This document shows, in pieces, positions 41,632 to 50,837 of a DNA stretch of 64,000 bases. Numbering within the stretch: position 1 is the first letter of the stretch; each line of letters opens with the position of its first letter. The notes beneath the pieces were generated by a model, which saw only the letters and a list, made by a program, of their open reading frames with translations, was not told where the DNA came from and made no database searches. Source of the DNA: Streptomyces sp. NBC_00433 (lineage in GTDB: Bacteria > Actinomycetota > Actinomycetes > Streptomycetales > Streptomycetaceae); NCBI GenBank assembly GCA_036015235.1, contig CP107926.1, positions 310,001 through 374,000 of the forward strand, in the 5' to 3' direction. The translations under genes were made by a program, and so were the position numbers.

Positions 41632-43176
41632 ATGCGCGCGGTCGGGTCGGTCCTCTTTCTGGTCGTGCTGGCCACCGCCGTCGCCACCTTCGCCCGCCGC
41701 CGGCGGATCCCCGCGCCGCCGCTGCTGGTCATCGCGGGCCTGGCGGTGGCCCTGATACCGGGCACGCCCGCACTGCACGTCCCGCCGGACGTCATCGCCC
41801 TGGTCGTCCTGCCGCCCCTGCTCTACGCGTCGGCCGAGGAACTGTCCCTGCGGGACCTGCGGTTGGTGTGGCGGCCGGTGACCGTGCTGGCCTTCGGGCT
41901 GGTGCTGGCCTCTGCCGCCGCCGTCGGCGCCCTCGCGGTGGCCCTCACCCCGCTGTCGCCGTCCATGGCCTTCGTGCTCGGCGCGGTCCTGGCGAGCACG
42001 GACCCGGTGGCGGTCACCGCGCTGGGTCGGCGGCTGTCGCTGCCCGGCCGGGTCCAGGTGCTGGTGCAGGCCGAGAGTCTTTTCAACGACGCGACCTCGC
42101 TGGTGCTGTTCAAGGTGGCCGTCGGCGTCGCCGTCGCCTCCACGACGGTGCACTGGCCCATGGCCGCGGGCGAGTTCGGGCTGCTGGCCGGGGGCGGCAC
42201 GGTGGCGGGCGCCCTCGTGGCCCGGCTGGTCGCCCTGATCAGGCGGCGGACCACCGACCCCGTACTCGACACCGTGATCGCCCTGGTCACGCCCTACGCC
42301 GCCTATGTGCTCGCCGAGTCGGCGCACACCTCGGGGGTGACCGCCGTGGTCGTCGCCGGTGTGCTGCTCGGCCGCTCCGGGCACCTCCTCAGCGACGCGC
42401 GCATCCGGCTCCAGGTGCAGGCGGTCTACGCCGTGGTGGTCTTCCTGCTGGAGAGCGTCGTCTTCAGCATCATCGGGCTGGAACTGCCGGCCCTCGTCGC
42501 CGACCTCCCCGACGGCTCCCGCTGGTGGCCCCTGCAGGCCCTCGCGATCGCGCTCGTCCTGATCGGCGTACGCGTCCTGTGGATGCTCCCGCTGTCCGCG
42601 GCGGTACGGCCCGCGAGCAGCCGGCCCTCCTGGCGGGTCGCGACGGTGGTGACCTGGGCGGGCACCCGCGGCGTGATGCCGCTGGCCGCCGCGCTGTCCA
42701 TCCCGCTGACCGCCGCCGGCGACCGGTCGCTGCCGGGGCGGGAACTGGTCCTGGTCCTCACCACCGCCGTGGTGGTGCTCACCCTGGTGGTCCAGGGGCT
42801 GACGCTCGCCCCGCTGGTGAACCGCTCGGGGCTCGCGCTGGAGCCGGAACACACCTCCCAGGAGGAGACGACGGCACGCGACGCGCTCACCCGCGCCGCC
42901 CTGGCCCACCTCGACGGCCTCGCCGCCCTGGAGACCCTGCCGGAGACCGCACTCCACCGCATGCGCCACAACCTGGCCGCGCGTCTGGACCACGACACCG
43001 ACGACCCGGACAACCCCTCGGCCGACGCCGCCTACCGCGACCTGCGCCGCGAGATCATCGCCCTGCAGAACACCGAGCTGCGCCGCCTCTACGACGAGCA
43101 CCGCGTCAGCGACACCACCCGCCGCCGCCTGCAGACCGACCTCGACCGGGAGGAGTCCGGCCTGGGCGAAAGGTGA
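41632..43176 (+). CDS. CPA1-type Na+/H+ antiporter
   Basis: 514 residues with about 12 TM segments (LFLVVLATAVATFARRRRIP, VIALVVLPPLLYASAEELS). The signature VLASTDPVAVTALGRRL carries the acidic substrate residue, and FNDATSLVLFKVAVGVAVA the FNDxxx motif of the NhaP/NhaK group. The C-terminal 130 residues form a cytoplasmic helical regulatory domain (EIIALQNTELRRLYDEHRVS). It exchanges sodium or potassium for protons across the membrane. An AGGAGAACGG site precedes ATG 41632. It faces the leftward ligase gene, convergently. Confidence 0.9.
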   Translation: MRAVGSVLFLVVLATAVATFARRRRIPAPPLLVIAGLAVALIPGTPALHVPPDVIALVVLPPLLYASAEELSLRDLRLVWRPVTVLAFGLVLASAAAVGALAVALTPLSPSMAFVLGAVLASTDPVAVTALGRRLSLPGRVQVLVQAESLFNDATSLVLFKVAVGVAVASTTVHWPMAAGEFGLLAGGGTVAGALVARLVALIRRRTTDPVLDTVIALVTPYAAYVLAESAHTSGVTAVVVAGVLLGRSGHLLSDARIRLQVQAVYAVVVFLLESVVFSIIGLELPALVADLPDGSRWWPLQALAIALVLIGVRVLWMLPLSAAVRPASSRPSWRVATVVTWAGTRGVMPLAAALSIPLTAAGDRSLPGRELVLVLTTAVVVLTLVVQGLTLAPLVNRSGLALEPEHTSQEETTARDALTRAALAHLDGLAALETLPETALHRMRHNLAARLDHDTDDPDNPSADAAYRDLRREIIALQNTELRRLYDEHRVSDTTRRRLQTDLDREESGLGER

Positions 43177-43238
43177 CCGCCGGTACCGACCGTCCCTGTA
43201 CCAGGGCCGTCCACCCCGCTCCGGCCGCCGGGCGCGCG

Positions 43239-44792
43239 CTATCCGCCGGCCGGGACCCGGGCCAGCAGCGCCTTCTTGTCCGGCTTGCCGCTGGGGGCGA
43301 CCGGCACCGAGTCGAGCAGGGTGACCGTGGCGGGCTCGGCGCCTTCGCCCAGCATGGCGCGTACGGCTGCCCGCAGGTCGTCGGGCGCGGGCGTGCGGCC
43401 CGCCGTCGGGACGACGAAGGCGTGCGCGGCCTCGCCGGTGTGCTCGTCGGGCGCGCCCACCACGTAGGCCTGGTCGACGTCCGGGTGGGCCGCGAGCGCC
43501 GCCTCGATCGCGCCCGCGTAGTGCAGGATCGCGTTGACGAAGATCACGTCACGGGCGCGTCCGAGCAGCCGCAGGTAGCCGTCCGCGCCGAGGGTGCCGA
43601 GGTCCCGGGTCCTGATCCAGCCCTCCCTGACCACTTCGCGGGTCTCGTCCTCGTCGTGCCAGTAGCCGGACATCGCGCCGGCCGCGCGCACCCATATCTC
43701 GCCGGTCGTGCCGGCCGGGACGGGCTGCCCGTGCGGGTCGCGCACGCTGATCTCGACTTCGGGCATCGGACGTCCGACGGTGTCCAGCACCTTGTCGCCG
43801 TGTTCGGCGAGGTCCTCGGGGCCGAGCAGGGACAGCATGCCGGTCTCGGTCTGGCCGTAGCCCTGGTAGACCACCGGGCCGAGCCGCTCGACGGCCTCGG
43901 CCAGGCGGTGCGGCGGCAGCGGTGAGCCCGCGACGAGCAGCGCCCGCAGGCTGGAGGTGTCGGCCTGCTCGGTGCGCAGGGTGTCGAGCACCTGGTAGAG
44001 CCTCGCCACCGTGCACAGGCAGGCGGTGACGCGGTGGCGCTCCCAGGAGGAGGGGAAGGACACCGGCTCGCCGGGGATCACCGCGGTGCCGCCGCTGAGC
44101 AGGCACAGTGCGAGGTGCTCCAGCATCACCGCGCTGGTCAGCGTCCCGAAGACCAGGAACCGGCCGTAGCCCGCGGCGAGTCGGCGTGCCCGGTCGCTCC
44201 AGCCTGTGGGCTGCCAGGACCAGTGGCGGCTCAGGGCGCGGTAGGTCTGGGCGGAGCCCTTGGGATTGCCGGTGCTGCCGCTGGTCAGGCAGATCAGGCC
44301 GATGTCGTCGGGGCGGCCGTGTGCGACCAGGGCGTCGTCACCGTCGTGGCCGGCCTCGGGCGCCGCGTGCCCGCCGGCTGCCAGGAGGACGAGATCGAGG
44401 TCGACCACCGGTATCGAGGCCGCCTCGGCGGCCGCGGCGAGGTCCGCGGTCGCGGTCGTGCCGTCGGCGACCACCGCCTCGACGTCCTGCGCGAGCACGT
44501 GCCGCAGTTGGGGGGGCGTCAGGCCGGGGCGCAGGCCGGTGACGCGGCATCCGAGCAGGTGGGCGGCGATCTGCGCGGCGAAGCCCGCCGGGGTCACCGC
44601 CGTGGTGACGGCGACGCCGCGCCCCGCGCCGAGGCCCGCGGCCCGCAGGCCCGCGACGCAGCTCCGTATCAGGTCGAGCACCTCGGCACGGGTGACGGGT
44701 TGTGACCGGAATTCGAAGGCGGGGGTGTCGGGGTCCCGCAGGAAGGCCTCCACGAGGGGCCGCGGAAACACCGGGTCGGCAGGTCCGTCCAT
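43239..44792 (-). CDS. Acyl-adenylating enzyme (AMP-dependent synthetase)
   Basis: 517 residues of the ANL superfamily: P-loop LTSGSTGNPKGSAQTY (about 170), motif GYGQTETG (about 313), RTRDLGTLGADGYLRLLGR (about 408) and the C-terminal catalytic Lys in APSGKPDKKALLA. The adenylating core is intact. No carrier protein or CoA-specific signature is obvious, so it may be a CoA ligase or a stand-alone adenylating enzyme. Start 44792 has a GGGAGG site. It is divergent from the flavoprotein/P450 operon, 284 bp away, and would supply that pathway with an activated acid. The in-frame region before 44792 is not protein-like. Confidence 0.9.
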   Translation of the reverse strand: MDGPADPVFPRPLVEAFLRDPDTPAFEFRSQPVTRAEVLDLIRSCVAGLRAAGLGAGRGVAVTTAVTPAGFAAQIAAHLLGCRVTGLRPGLTPPQLRHVLAQDVEAVVADGTTATADLAAAAEAASIPVVDLDLVLLAAGGHAAPEAGHDGDDALVAHGRPDDIGLICLTSGSTGNPKGSAQTYRALSRHWSWQPTGWSDRARRLAAGYGRFLVFGTLTSAVMLEHLALCLLSGGTAVIPGEPVSFPSSWERHRVTACLCTVARLYQVLDTLRTEQADTSSLRALLVAGSPLPPHRLAEAVERLGPVVYQGYGQTETGMLSLLGPEDLAEHGDKVLDTVGRPMPEVEISVRDPHGQPVPAGTTGEIWVRAAGAMSGYWHDEDETREVVREGWIRTRDLGTLGADGYLRLLGRARDVIFVNAILHYAGAIEAALAAHPDVDQAYVVGAPDEHTGEAAHAFVVPTAGRTPAPDDLRAAVRAMLGEGAEPATVTLLDSVPVAPSGKPDKKALLARVPAGG

Positions 44793-44987
44793 GTTTTCCT
44801 CCCGATCCGGACATACGGACACCAAGGTCGATTCCAGGCCATTGGCAAACCTGGGCGCCGCGTACGCACAGTATTTGCACAGCACGCGGCCGGCGCGCTC
44901 CCGCGTATTGCCGCGCCACTGCCCATGGGCCGCCCAGCCCGTTCCGGAAGTTATCCATCCACCCCGATACCCAACCTCGCAATGGCG

Positions 44988-45003
44988 TGTGACATGGATC
45001 ACA
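44988..45003. promoter_or_regulatory. CRP/FNR-type palindrome
   Basis: TGTGACATGGATCACA fits TGTGA-N6-TCACA exactly. It lies 74 bp upstream of the FMO start and about 200 bp from the ligase start, in their shared promoter region. Control by a CRP-family protein is inferred; other regulators with the same half-site are possible. Confidence 0.6.
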
Positions 45004-45076
45004 TTTTGACCCTCTGGATACCTTCTTTAACCCTCAACTAGGGTGACCGCATCCTCATCAGATCCCGGGAGGGCAT

Positions 45077-46726
45077 GTGTCCGGAGAAGAGCGGGTCGAC
45101 TACCTGGTAGTGGGCGGAGGGCCGGCCGGAATTCAGGCGGCATATTTCCTGGAACGGGCCGGCCGGGACTATCTGGTGTTAGAGGCGGGCGAGGTCGGCA
45201 CCTTCTTCACCAGATTCCCCCGGCACCGGACGCTGATTTCCATCAACAAGGTGCACACCGGCTGGGACGACCCCGAGCTGAAGCTGCGTACGGACTGGAA
45301 TTCGCTGCTGTCCGAGGAGAACCACCCCCTCTTCACCGCCGTCACACCCCGCTACTTCCCGTCGGCCGACGACATGGTCGGCTACCTCGGCGACTTCGCC
45401 AGGGTCCACGGACTGCGCATCCGCGGCAACACACGTGTCACCCGCATCTCCCGGCCCCCCGCGGCGGACGGTTCGGCCCGCGGCGACTTCGAGGTGACGA
45501 CCGGGGACGGCACCGTGCTGCACGCCGGGCGGCTGATCGTGGCAACCGGTGTCTCCCGGCCCTACGTCCCGGCCATCGACGGCGCCGAGCTGGCCGAGCG
45601 GTACGACGAGGTGTCCGTCGACCCGGCCGACTTCACCGGGCAGCGGGTACTGATCGTCGGCCGGGGAAATTCCGCATTCGAAACCGCGGACAACCTCATC
45701 GAAACCGCCGCGGTGATCCATGTGGCCGGTCCCGGATCGCTGAAACTGGCCTGGCAGACCCACTTCGTGGGCCATCTCAGAGCGGTGAACAACAACTTCC
45801 TCGACACATACCAGCTCAAATCCCAGAACGCACTTCTCGACGGCGAGATCGTCCGTATCAGGAGGGACGGGGACGACGGCCGCTTCCATGTCGCCGTCAA
45901 GTTCTTGCGGGTGGACGAAGTGGTGAAGGAGATATCCTACGACCGGGTCATCCTTGCCACCGGATTCCGCTTCGACGCCTCGGTATTCGCGGAGGAGTGC
46001 CGTCCCGAGCTGACGATCAACGACCGCTTCCCCGCGCAGACCGACGCCTGGGAGTCCGTCAACGTCCCCGATCTGTACTTCGCCGGCACCATCACCCAGG
46101 TACGCGACTTCAAGAAGTCGACCAGCGGATTCATCCACGGCTTCCGCTACGGGGTACGCGCGCTGCACCACATCCTGGAGCAGCGCTACCACGACACGTC
46201 CTGGCCGCGGACCGAGCCGGCCGCCACCCCGCAGGCCGTCGCCGACGCCGTGCTGAAGCGGATCAACCGCACCTCCGCGCTGTGGCAGTTGTTCGGGTTC
46301 CTCTGCGACGCCGTGGTGGTGAGCGGCACCGGCGCGGTCGGCTACTACGAGGAGGTACCGGTCGACCACCTCCACCGGGTGGCCGCGGAGGGCGCGTTCG
46401 GCGCCGCCGACCGCTATCTCACGGTCACCCTCGAATACGGCGAGGACCACGACAAGGTCAATCCGTTCGACGTCTCGGTCAGCCGGCTCTCCCAGCAGAC
46501 GGCCACCGGGCTCGACGGGCGCTACCTGCACCCGGTGGTCCGGCTCTTCCAGGACGGCAAGCCGGTCGCCGAGCACCACCTCACGGAGAACCTGGAGAAC
46601 GAGTGGGACAGCGCGGAGGTCCACCGCGCCCCGCTGGTCCGCTTCCTGGCCGCACACCTCGCCCCCGGGCAACCCGCGCGGCCGCACCCGGACCTGCCGG
46701 AAGACGCAGCCGCGGACCCGTCGTGA
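45077..46726 (+). CDS. FAD/NAD(P)-dependent monooxygenase (FMO-like)
   Basis: 549 residues. FAD motif VVGGGPAGIQAAYFLERAG (about 10-28), then FPRHRTLISINKVHTGWDDP, and a second nucleotide motif IVGRGNSAFETADNL (about 195). The final family block ATGFRFDASVF and DLYFAGTITQVRDFKKSTSG resembles the FOXRED2-like branch. It should hydroxylate a hydrophobic substrate using NADPH and O2. Start GTG 45077 has GGGAGGG upstream. Its stop overlaps the next start (GTGA at 46723), so the four-gene run is translationally coupled. Confidence 0.85.
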   Translation: MSGEERVDYLVVGGGPAGIQAAYFLERAGRDYLVLEAGEVGTFFTRFPRHRTLISINKVHTGWDDPELKLRTDWNSLLSEENHPLFTAVTPRYFPSADDMVGYLGDFARVHGLRIRGNTRVTRISRPPAADGSARGDFEVTTGDGTVLHAGRLIVATGVSRPYVPAIDGAELAERYDEVSVDPADFTGQRVLIVGRGNSAFETADNLIETAAVIHVAGPGSLKLAWQTHFVGHLRAVNNNFLDTYQLKSQNALLDGEIVRIRRDGDDGRFHVAVKFLRVDEVVKEISYDRVILATGFRFDASVFAEECRPELTINDRFPAQTDAWESVNVPDLYFAGTITQVRDFKKSTSGFIHGFRYGVRALHHILEQRYHDTSWPRTEPAATPQAVADAVLKRINRTSALWQLFGFLCDAVVVSGTGAVGYYEEVPVDHLHRVAAEGAFGAADRYLTVTLEYGEDHDKVNPFDVSVSRLSQQTATGLDGRYLHPVVRLFQDGKPVAEHHLTENLENEWDSAEVHRAPLVRFLAAHLAPGQPARPHPDLPEDAAADPS

Positions 46727-47832
46727 CCGGCGGCGGGCCCCCCGTACCCGGCGTGCTCGCGGAGCTGCGGGAGAAGGCCGCGGCCCGGCTCGACCCCGTG
46801 CACTGGGACTTCTACGAGGGCGGCGCCGGCGAGGAGATCGCGGCGGCCGAGAACGTCCGGGCCTTCCGGCGGCTGGCCCTGCTGCCGCGCGTGCTGCGCG
46901 GGGCGGGGCAGGCCGACACCTCCGTCAGCCTGCCCGGCGCCCGCGCGCGAACGCCCGTCGTGGTGGCCCCCACCGCCTTCCACGGCCTGGCCCACCCGGA
47001 CGGCGAGCGCGCCACCGCCCGCGCGGCCGCCGCGGCGGGCGCGGTGCTGATCACCTCGATGGCCTCGACCACCGCGGTCGCCGAGGTGACGGCGTCGGCC
47101 CGGTCCGTACGCGAGGACGCCGCCGTGTGGTTCCAGCTCTACCTCCAGCCGGATGCCGACGTGACGGACGCCCTCGCCCGGCGGGCCGCACGGGCCGGCT
47201 GCACGGCCCTGGTGGTCACGGTCGACTCCCCCGTCTTCGGCCGCCGCAGGCGCGACGACCGCAACGGCTTCCACGACCTGCCGCCGGGCCACGCGCCGGA
47301 GAACATGCGCGGCCTGCCCGGGGCGCCTCCCGGCGGCACCCTGGACATCGCCATGTCGCCCGCGCTGTCCTGGGACGACCTGCGCCGGCTTCGCGACGGC
47401 CACGACCTGCCCATCCTGCTCAAGGGGGTCCTGCACCCGGACGACGCGCGGCTGGCTGTCGCGGAGGGGATGCGGGGCGTGATCGTGTCCAACCACGGGG
47501 GCCGGCAGCTCGATGCCGCGCCCGCCGCCGTGGAGGCGCTGCCGCGGGTGGCGGACGCGGTGGCGGGCCGGATCCCCGTACTGCTCGACGGCGGGGTGCG
47601 CACCGGCTCCGACGTGGTGACCGCGCTGGCGCTCGGTGCCACCGCGGTCGGGGTCGGCCGGCCCGTCCTGTGGGGGCTGGCCGCCGACGGGGAGGACGGC
47701 GTGGCGCGCGTGCTGGCGGAGCTGCGGGCCGACACCGCCCATGTGCTGACGCTGTGCGGTGCCCGGGACTGCTCGGGGCCGACCAGGGACCAGGTGGTGG
47801 CCCGCGGGCCGCGGGCGGTGGCCGGATGCTGA
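46723..47832 (+). CDS. FMN-dependent alpha-hydroxyacid oxidase
   Basis: 369 residues of the lactate/glycolate oxidase and flavocytochrome-b2 family: YEGGAGEEIAAAENV, FHGLAHPDGERATARAAAAA, WFQLYLQPDADVTDALARR. The key signature VSNHGGRQLDAAPAAVEAL carries the catalytic His. The TIM barrel is complete, with LLDGGVRTGSDVVTALALGA binding the FMN phosphate. It oxidises an L-2-hydroxy acid to the 2-oxo acid. Start GTG 46723 overlaps the FMO stop. Presumed cytoplasmic; the substrate is probably an intermediate of the local pathway. Confidence 0.92.
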   Translation: MTGGGPPVPGVLAELREKAAARLDPVHWDFYEGGAGEEIAAAENVRAFRRLALLPRVLRGAGQADTSVSLPGARARTPVVVAPTAFHGLAHPDGERATARAAAAAGAVLITSMASTTAVAEVTASARSVREDAAVWFQLYLQPDADVTDALARRAARAGCTALVVTVDSPVFGRRRRDDRNGFHDLPPGHAPENMRGLPGAPPGGTLDIAMSPALSWDDLRRLRDGHDLPILLKGVLHPDDARLAVAEGMRGVIVSNHGGRQLDAAPAAVEALPRVADAVAGRIPVLLDGGVRTGSDVVTALALGATAVGVGRPVLWGLAADGEDGVARVLAELRADTAHVLTLCGARDCSGPTRDQVVARGPRAVAGC

Positions 47833-49244
47833 GGAAGGCCGCCGCCGCGGCACTCGTGCTGTCCACTCCCTACTGGCTGCCGAGGACCCTGATCTCGCTG
47901 CGCACACGGGTGTTCGCCCGGGTCAACGGCCCCGAAGGCGTCGTGGTGCCCAACGCCGAGGTCGGCCCCGAGCGCTTCGCCGAGCTGTACGCGCACCCCG
48001 CCGCGAACGGCCGCAGCAAGGGTGCGGGCCTGTCCGACCTGTTCTGGTACTGGCTCTCCCCCGGTCCCGAGGTCCACCAGGAGCACCTGGAGCCCGGTCC
48101 CCGCTACGACGCGGTCGCCCGCACCACCGCCGCGATCCTGGCGGGCACCAGCGCGGACCTGTCGGCCGCCGCAGCCCGGTGCGCGGCGGGCGTGCTCGAC
48201 GAATCAGTATCCGGCGAGGTCTCGCTGGTCCGGCTGCGGGACCTGATGATGCCGGTGTGGGCGGAGTTCTTCTACGGCCTGGTCTTCCGCGAGCCCTGCC
48301 CACCGAGCGTCCGGCGGCTGATCGTCGACAATGCCGAGGACGTGGTCAACTCCCTGAAGAACACCCGGCTGCGGCACATGCGCCGCCGTGACCGCCTGAC
48401 CCGCTACCTGCTGCGGCGCCTCGCCGCGGACGAGGTGCCGCACGCGCTGCCCGCCGAACTCGGGACGCCCTTGCAGCGCGCGCACTACCTGCAGGGCACC
48501 TTCTTCAACACCGCGGTCGTGCAGATGTCGGAGGCGATGGCGCACCTGCTGCTCGTGCTGGCCCAACACCAGGACGTCCAGCGGCGGCTGGCCGCGCACC
48601 CGGGCGACGACCACGACCTGGGCAACGTCATGAACGAGGCGCTGCGCCTGTTCCCGCTGTTCGGCATCGCGCACCGGATCACCAGCGCCGACATCGACCT
48701 CGGCGACGGGGTGGCCTACCCGGCGGGCACCGTGCTGTGCTTCGACTACCCCGCCTACCACGCCACCGGCCATATCCGTCCGGAGGTCTTCGACCCCGGC
48801 AGATGGGACCGGATCTCGCTCAAGGACGCCCACCACATCCCCTTCGGGGTGGCCGCGAACCGGCCCTGCCCGGCATGGCGGCTGTCCCCGCTGGTCATGA
48901 GGGCGGTGACCCGGGAGGTGCTGGCCCGCTTCACGCTGCACTCCTCCGTCTCCCACACCCGCTCCATTCCGCATCGGGCGCCGTGCCTGCTCGTGGTGAG
49001 CGGGCGCACGCTGCCGCGGCATCGGATGGCGGCCGCGCTGGCCTTCCTGCGGCTGCGGGACCGGTGGGAGGACGTGGGCCGCAGCCTGCTGCAACTCGCC
49101 CTCGGCAGCTGGATGGTGGCGGACGCGCGGCGCCTGCGGATGGCGGCGGCGTGGTTCGCAGGCCACGACGCGCAGGGCCTTCCCCTCGGGCCCGACGCGG
49201 CCGCGGCCGTACCGCCGCCGAGCTGTCCCCGCCACAGCGGCTGA
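47826..49244 (+). CDS. Divergent cytochrome P450-like protein
   Basis: 472 residues. The K-helix ExxR is NEALRLFPLFG (about 278) and the haem ligand loop is PFGVAANRPCPAWRLSP (about 342, Cys intact). The I-helix, where typical P450s have AGxxT for oxygen activation, reads TFFNTAVVQMSEAMAH and lacks it, as in P450s with unusual chemistry. The N-terminal MLRKAAAAALVLSTPYWLPR is hydrophobic and may anchor the protein. It overlaps the previous gene (ATGCTGA at 47826-47832). The C-terminus contains an extra 70 residues after the P450 fold (AALAFLRLRDRWEDVGRSLL). Confidence 0.82.
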   Translation: MLRKAAAAALVLSTPYWLPRTLISLRTRVFARVNGPEGVVVPNAEVGPERFAELYAHPAANGRSKGAGLSDLFWYWLSPGPEVHQEHLEPGPRYDAVARTTAAILAGTSADLSAAAARCAAGVLDESVSGEVSLVRLRDLMMPVWAEFFYGLVFREPCPPSVRRLIVDNAEDVVNSLKNTRLRHMRRRDRLTRYLLRRLAADEVPHALPAELGTPLQRAHYLQGTFFNTAVVQMSEAMAHLLLVLAQHQDVQRRLAAHPGDDHDLGNVMNEALRLFPLFGIAHRITSADIDLGDGVAYPAGTVLCFDYPAYHATGHIRPEVFDPGRWDRISLKDAHHIPFGVAANRPCPAWRLSPLVMRAVTREVLARFTLHSSVSHTRSIPHRAPCLLVVSGRTLPRHRMAAALAFLRLRDRWEDVGRSLLQLALGSWMVADARRLRMAAAWFAGHDAQGLPLGPDAAAAVPPPSCPRHSG

Positions 49245-49305
49245 CCCGCCACCCCCCGGCACACGCCCGCTCCCCCCACCGCTTCATGCCGAAGGGCCTC
49301 CTCTC

Positions 49306-50622
49306 ATGTCCGCGACCGAACTGGGCACCTCGTTCCTCCTCGCCGTCGTCGTCATCCTGGCCGTCTGCCGGGGCGCCACACTGCTGCTGCGCCCGGTCGG
49401 GCAACCGCCGGTGGTCGCCGAGATGATCGCGGGGGTGCTGCTCGGCCCCTCGGTGCTCGGCCTGCTGCTCCCCTCGGTCGAGCACCACCTCTTCCCCGAC
49501 CAGCTGCGGCCGGTGCTCTACGTCGCCGGGCAGCTCGGGCTGGTGCTGTTCATGTTCCAGTCGGGGTACGAATTCCGGCTGGAACGGCTGAAGTCGGTGG
49601 CCGGCCCCGCGTCGATGATCTCCCTCGCGGGCATCATGGCGCCGCTGCTGTTCGGTGCCGCGCTCACCTGGGCCGTGCGGGACTCCGTGGACACCTCGCC
49701 GCCCGGCGTCCCGCTGCACGTGACGGTGCTGTTCGTCGGCGTCACGCTGGCGATCACCGCCTTCCCGATGCTGGCCAGGATCATCATCGAACGCCGGCTC
49801 GGCGGCACCGTCTTCGGCACCATCGCGCTGGCGGCCGGCGCGGTGGACGACGTGGCGGCGTGGATCCTGCTGGCCGGCGTGGTGAGCCTGGCGCGCGGGA
49901 CCGCGGGGACGCTGGTGCTGGCCGCCTCGGGCGCCGCCGGCCTGGTGGTGGCGCTGTACTTCCTGGTCAGGTACCGCGGTCCGCTGCTGCGCGCGACCGA
50001 GCGGCTCACCGCGGAGCAACTGCTCCTGGTGACCCTGCTCGCCCTGTGCCTGGCCGCCTGGTACACCGACCGGATCGGCCTCTACGCGGTCTTCGGCGCC
50101 TTCAGCCTGGGCGCCGCCTATCCGCGCTCACCCCGTATCGACCGCACGATCGAGACCACGGCCCCGCTGAGCGGGATGCTGCTGCTGCCGCTGTTCTTCA
50201 CCTACTCCGGGCTGAACACCGACACGGGGCTGCTGACCGATCCCTCGCTGCTGCTGTTCGCCGCGGGCTGCACGCTGGTGGCCGTCGCCGGCAAGCTCGG
50301 GGCGTGCTGGCTGGCCGCGCGGCTGGCCGGGCAGCCGCAAGGAGTGGCGCTGCGGATCGGCACCCTGATGAACGCCCGCGGGCTGATGCAGCTCATCGCC
50401 ATCAACGTCGGCCTGGCCGACGGCATCGTGTCGCCCTCGATGTTCACGGTGCTGGTCGTGGTGGCGGTGGTCACCACGGTGATGGCGACCCCGCTGCTGG
50501 CCCTGTGGGACCGGTTGGACGGGGGCGTCCCCACCGCCGACGACGCTGCGGCCCGCGCCCGGGAGGAGGACCCGCCCGCGGTCGCGACCCCCGGCGGACC
50601 GCCGTCCGCCGCGGGCGCTTAG
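49306..50622 (+). CDS. CPA2-type cation/proton antiporter
   Basis: 438 residues with about 11-12 TM segments: VVAEMIAGVLLGPSVLGLLL, LYVAGQLGLVLFMFQSGYEF, and GAVDDVAAWILLAG with the acidic DD pair of the CPA2/KefB family. GTLMNARGLMQLIAINVGLA is the second signature. It exchanges K+ or Na+ for H+; alternatively it could export a pathway product, since such transporters occur in natural-product clusters. The C-terminal tail is polar without a TrkA-N domain. It starts 61 bp after the P450 stop with a CCTCTC/GGG context, probably the same transcript. Confidence 0.88.
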   Translation: MSATELGTSFLLAVVVILAVCRGATLLLRPVGQPPVVAEMIAGVLLGPSVLGLLLPSVEHHLFPDQLRPVLYVAGQLGLVLFMFQSGYEFRLERLKSVAGPASMISLAGIMAPLLFGAALTWAVRDSVDTSPPGVPLHVTVLFVGVTLAITAFPMLARIIIERRLGGTVFGTIALAAGAVDDVAAWILLAGVVSLARGTAGTLVLAASGAAGLVVALYFLVRYRGPLLRATERLTAEQLLLVTLLALCLAAWYTDRIGLYAVFGAFSLGAAYPRSPRIDRTIETTAPLSGMLLLPLFFTYSGLNTDTGLLTDPSLLLFAAGCTLVAVAGKLGACWLAARLAGQPQGVALRIGTLMNARGLMQLIAINVGLADGIVSPSMFTVLVVVAVVTTVMATPLLALWDRLDGGVPTADDAAARAREEDPPAVATPGGPPSAAGA

Positions 50623-50837
50623 CCGGCGGTCCGGTGTCGGCGGGCCTTGTGTCAACGCGGTGTTGCGGAAATATGCCATCGCGGCGGTCGTATGAAATGA
50701 ACGTGACAAGTACACCTCTGTCGTAGCCGCCTGCTCACGGCCGGTCGTAGCCTCACCGACGCACATGCGACTCCGCCGAGCGGGCGGGCCCCCGGCCCGC
50801 GCGCCCCCGCTCTCCCCTTGTCAGGAGGCGTACCACC

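Noticed and set aside
41617..43101. A 494-codon frame antisense to the CPA1 antiporter
   Set aside because: His/Gly/Gln-rich, without motifs; the plus strand has clear NhaP signatures.
45043..47832. A possible FMO/hydroxyacid oxidase fusion in one frame
   Set aside because: The long frame before 46723 does not encode the FMO, which is in another frame. The oxidase starts at GTG 46723 overlapping the FMO stop.
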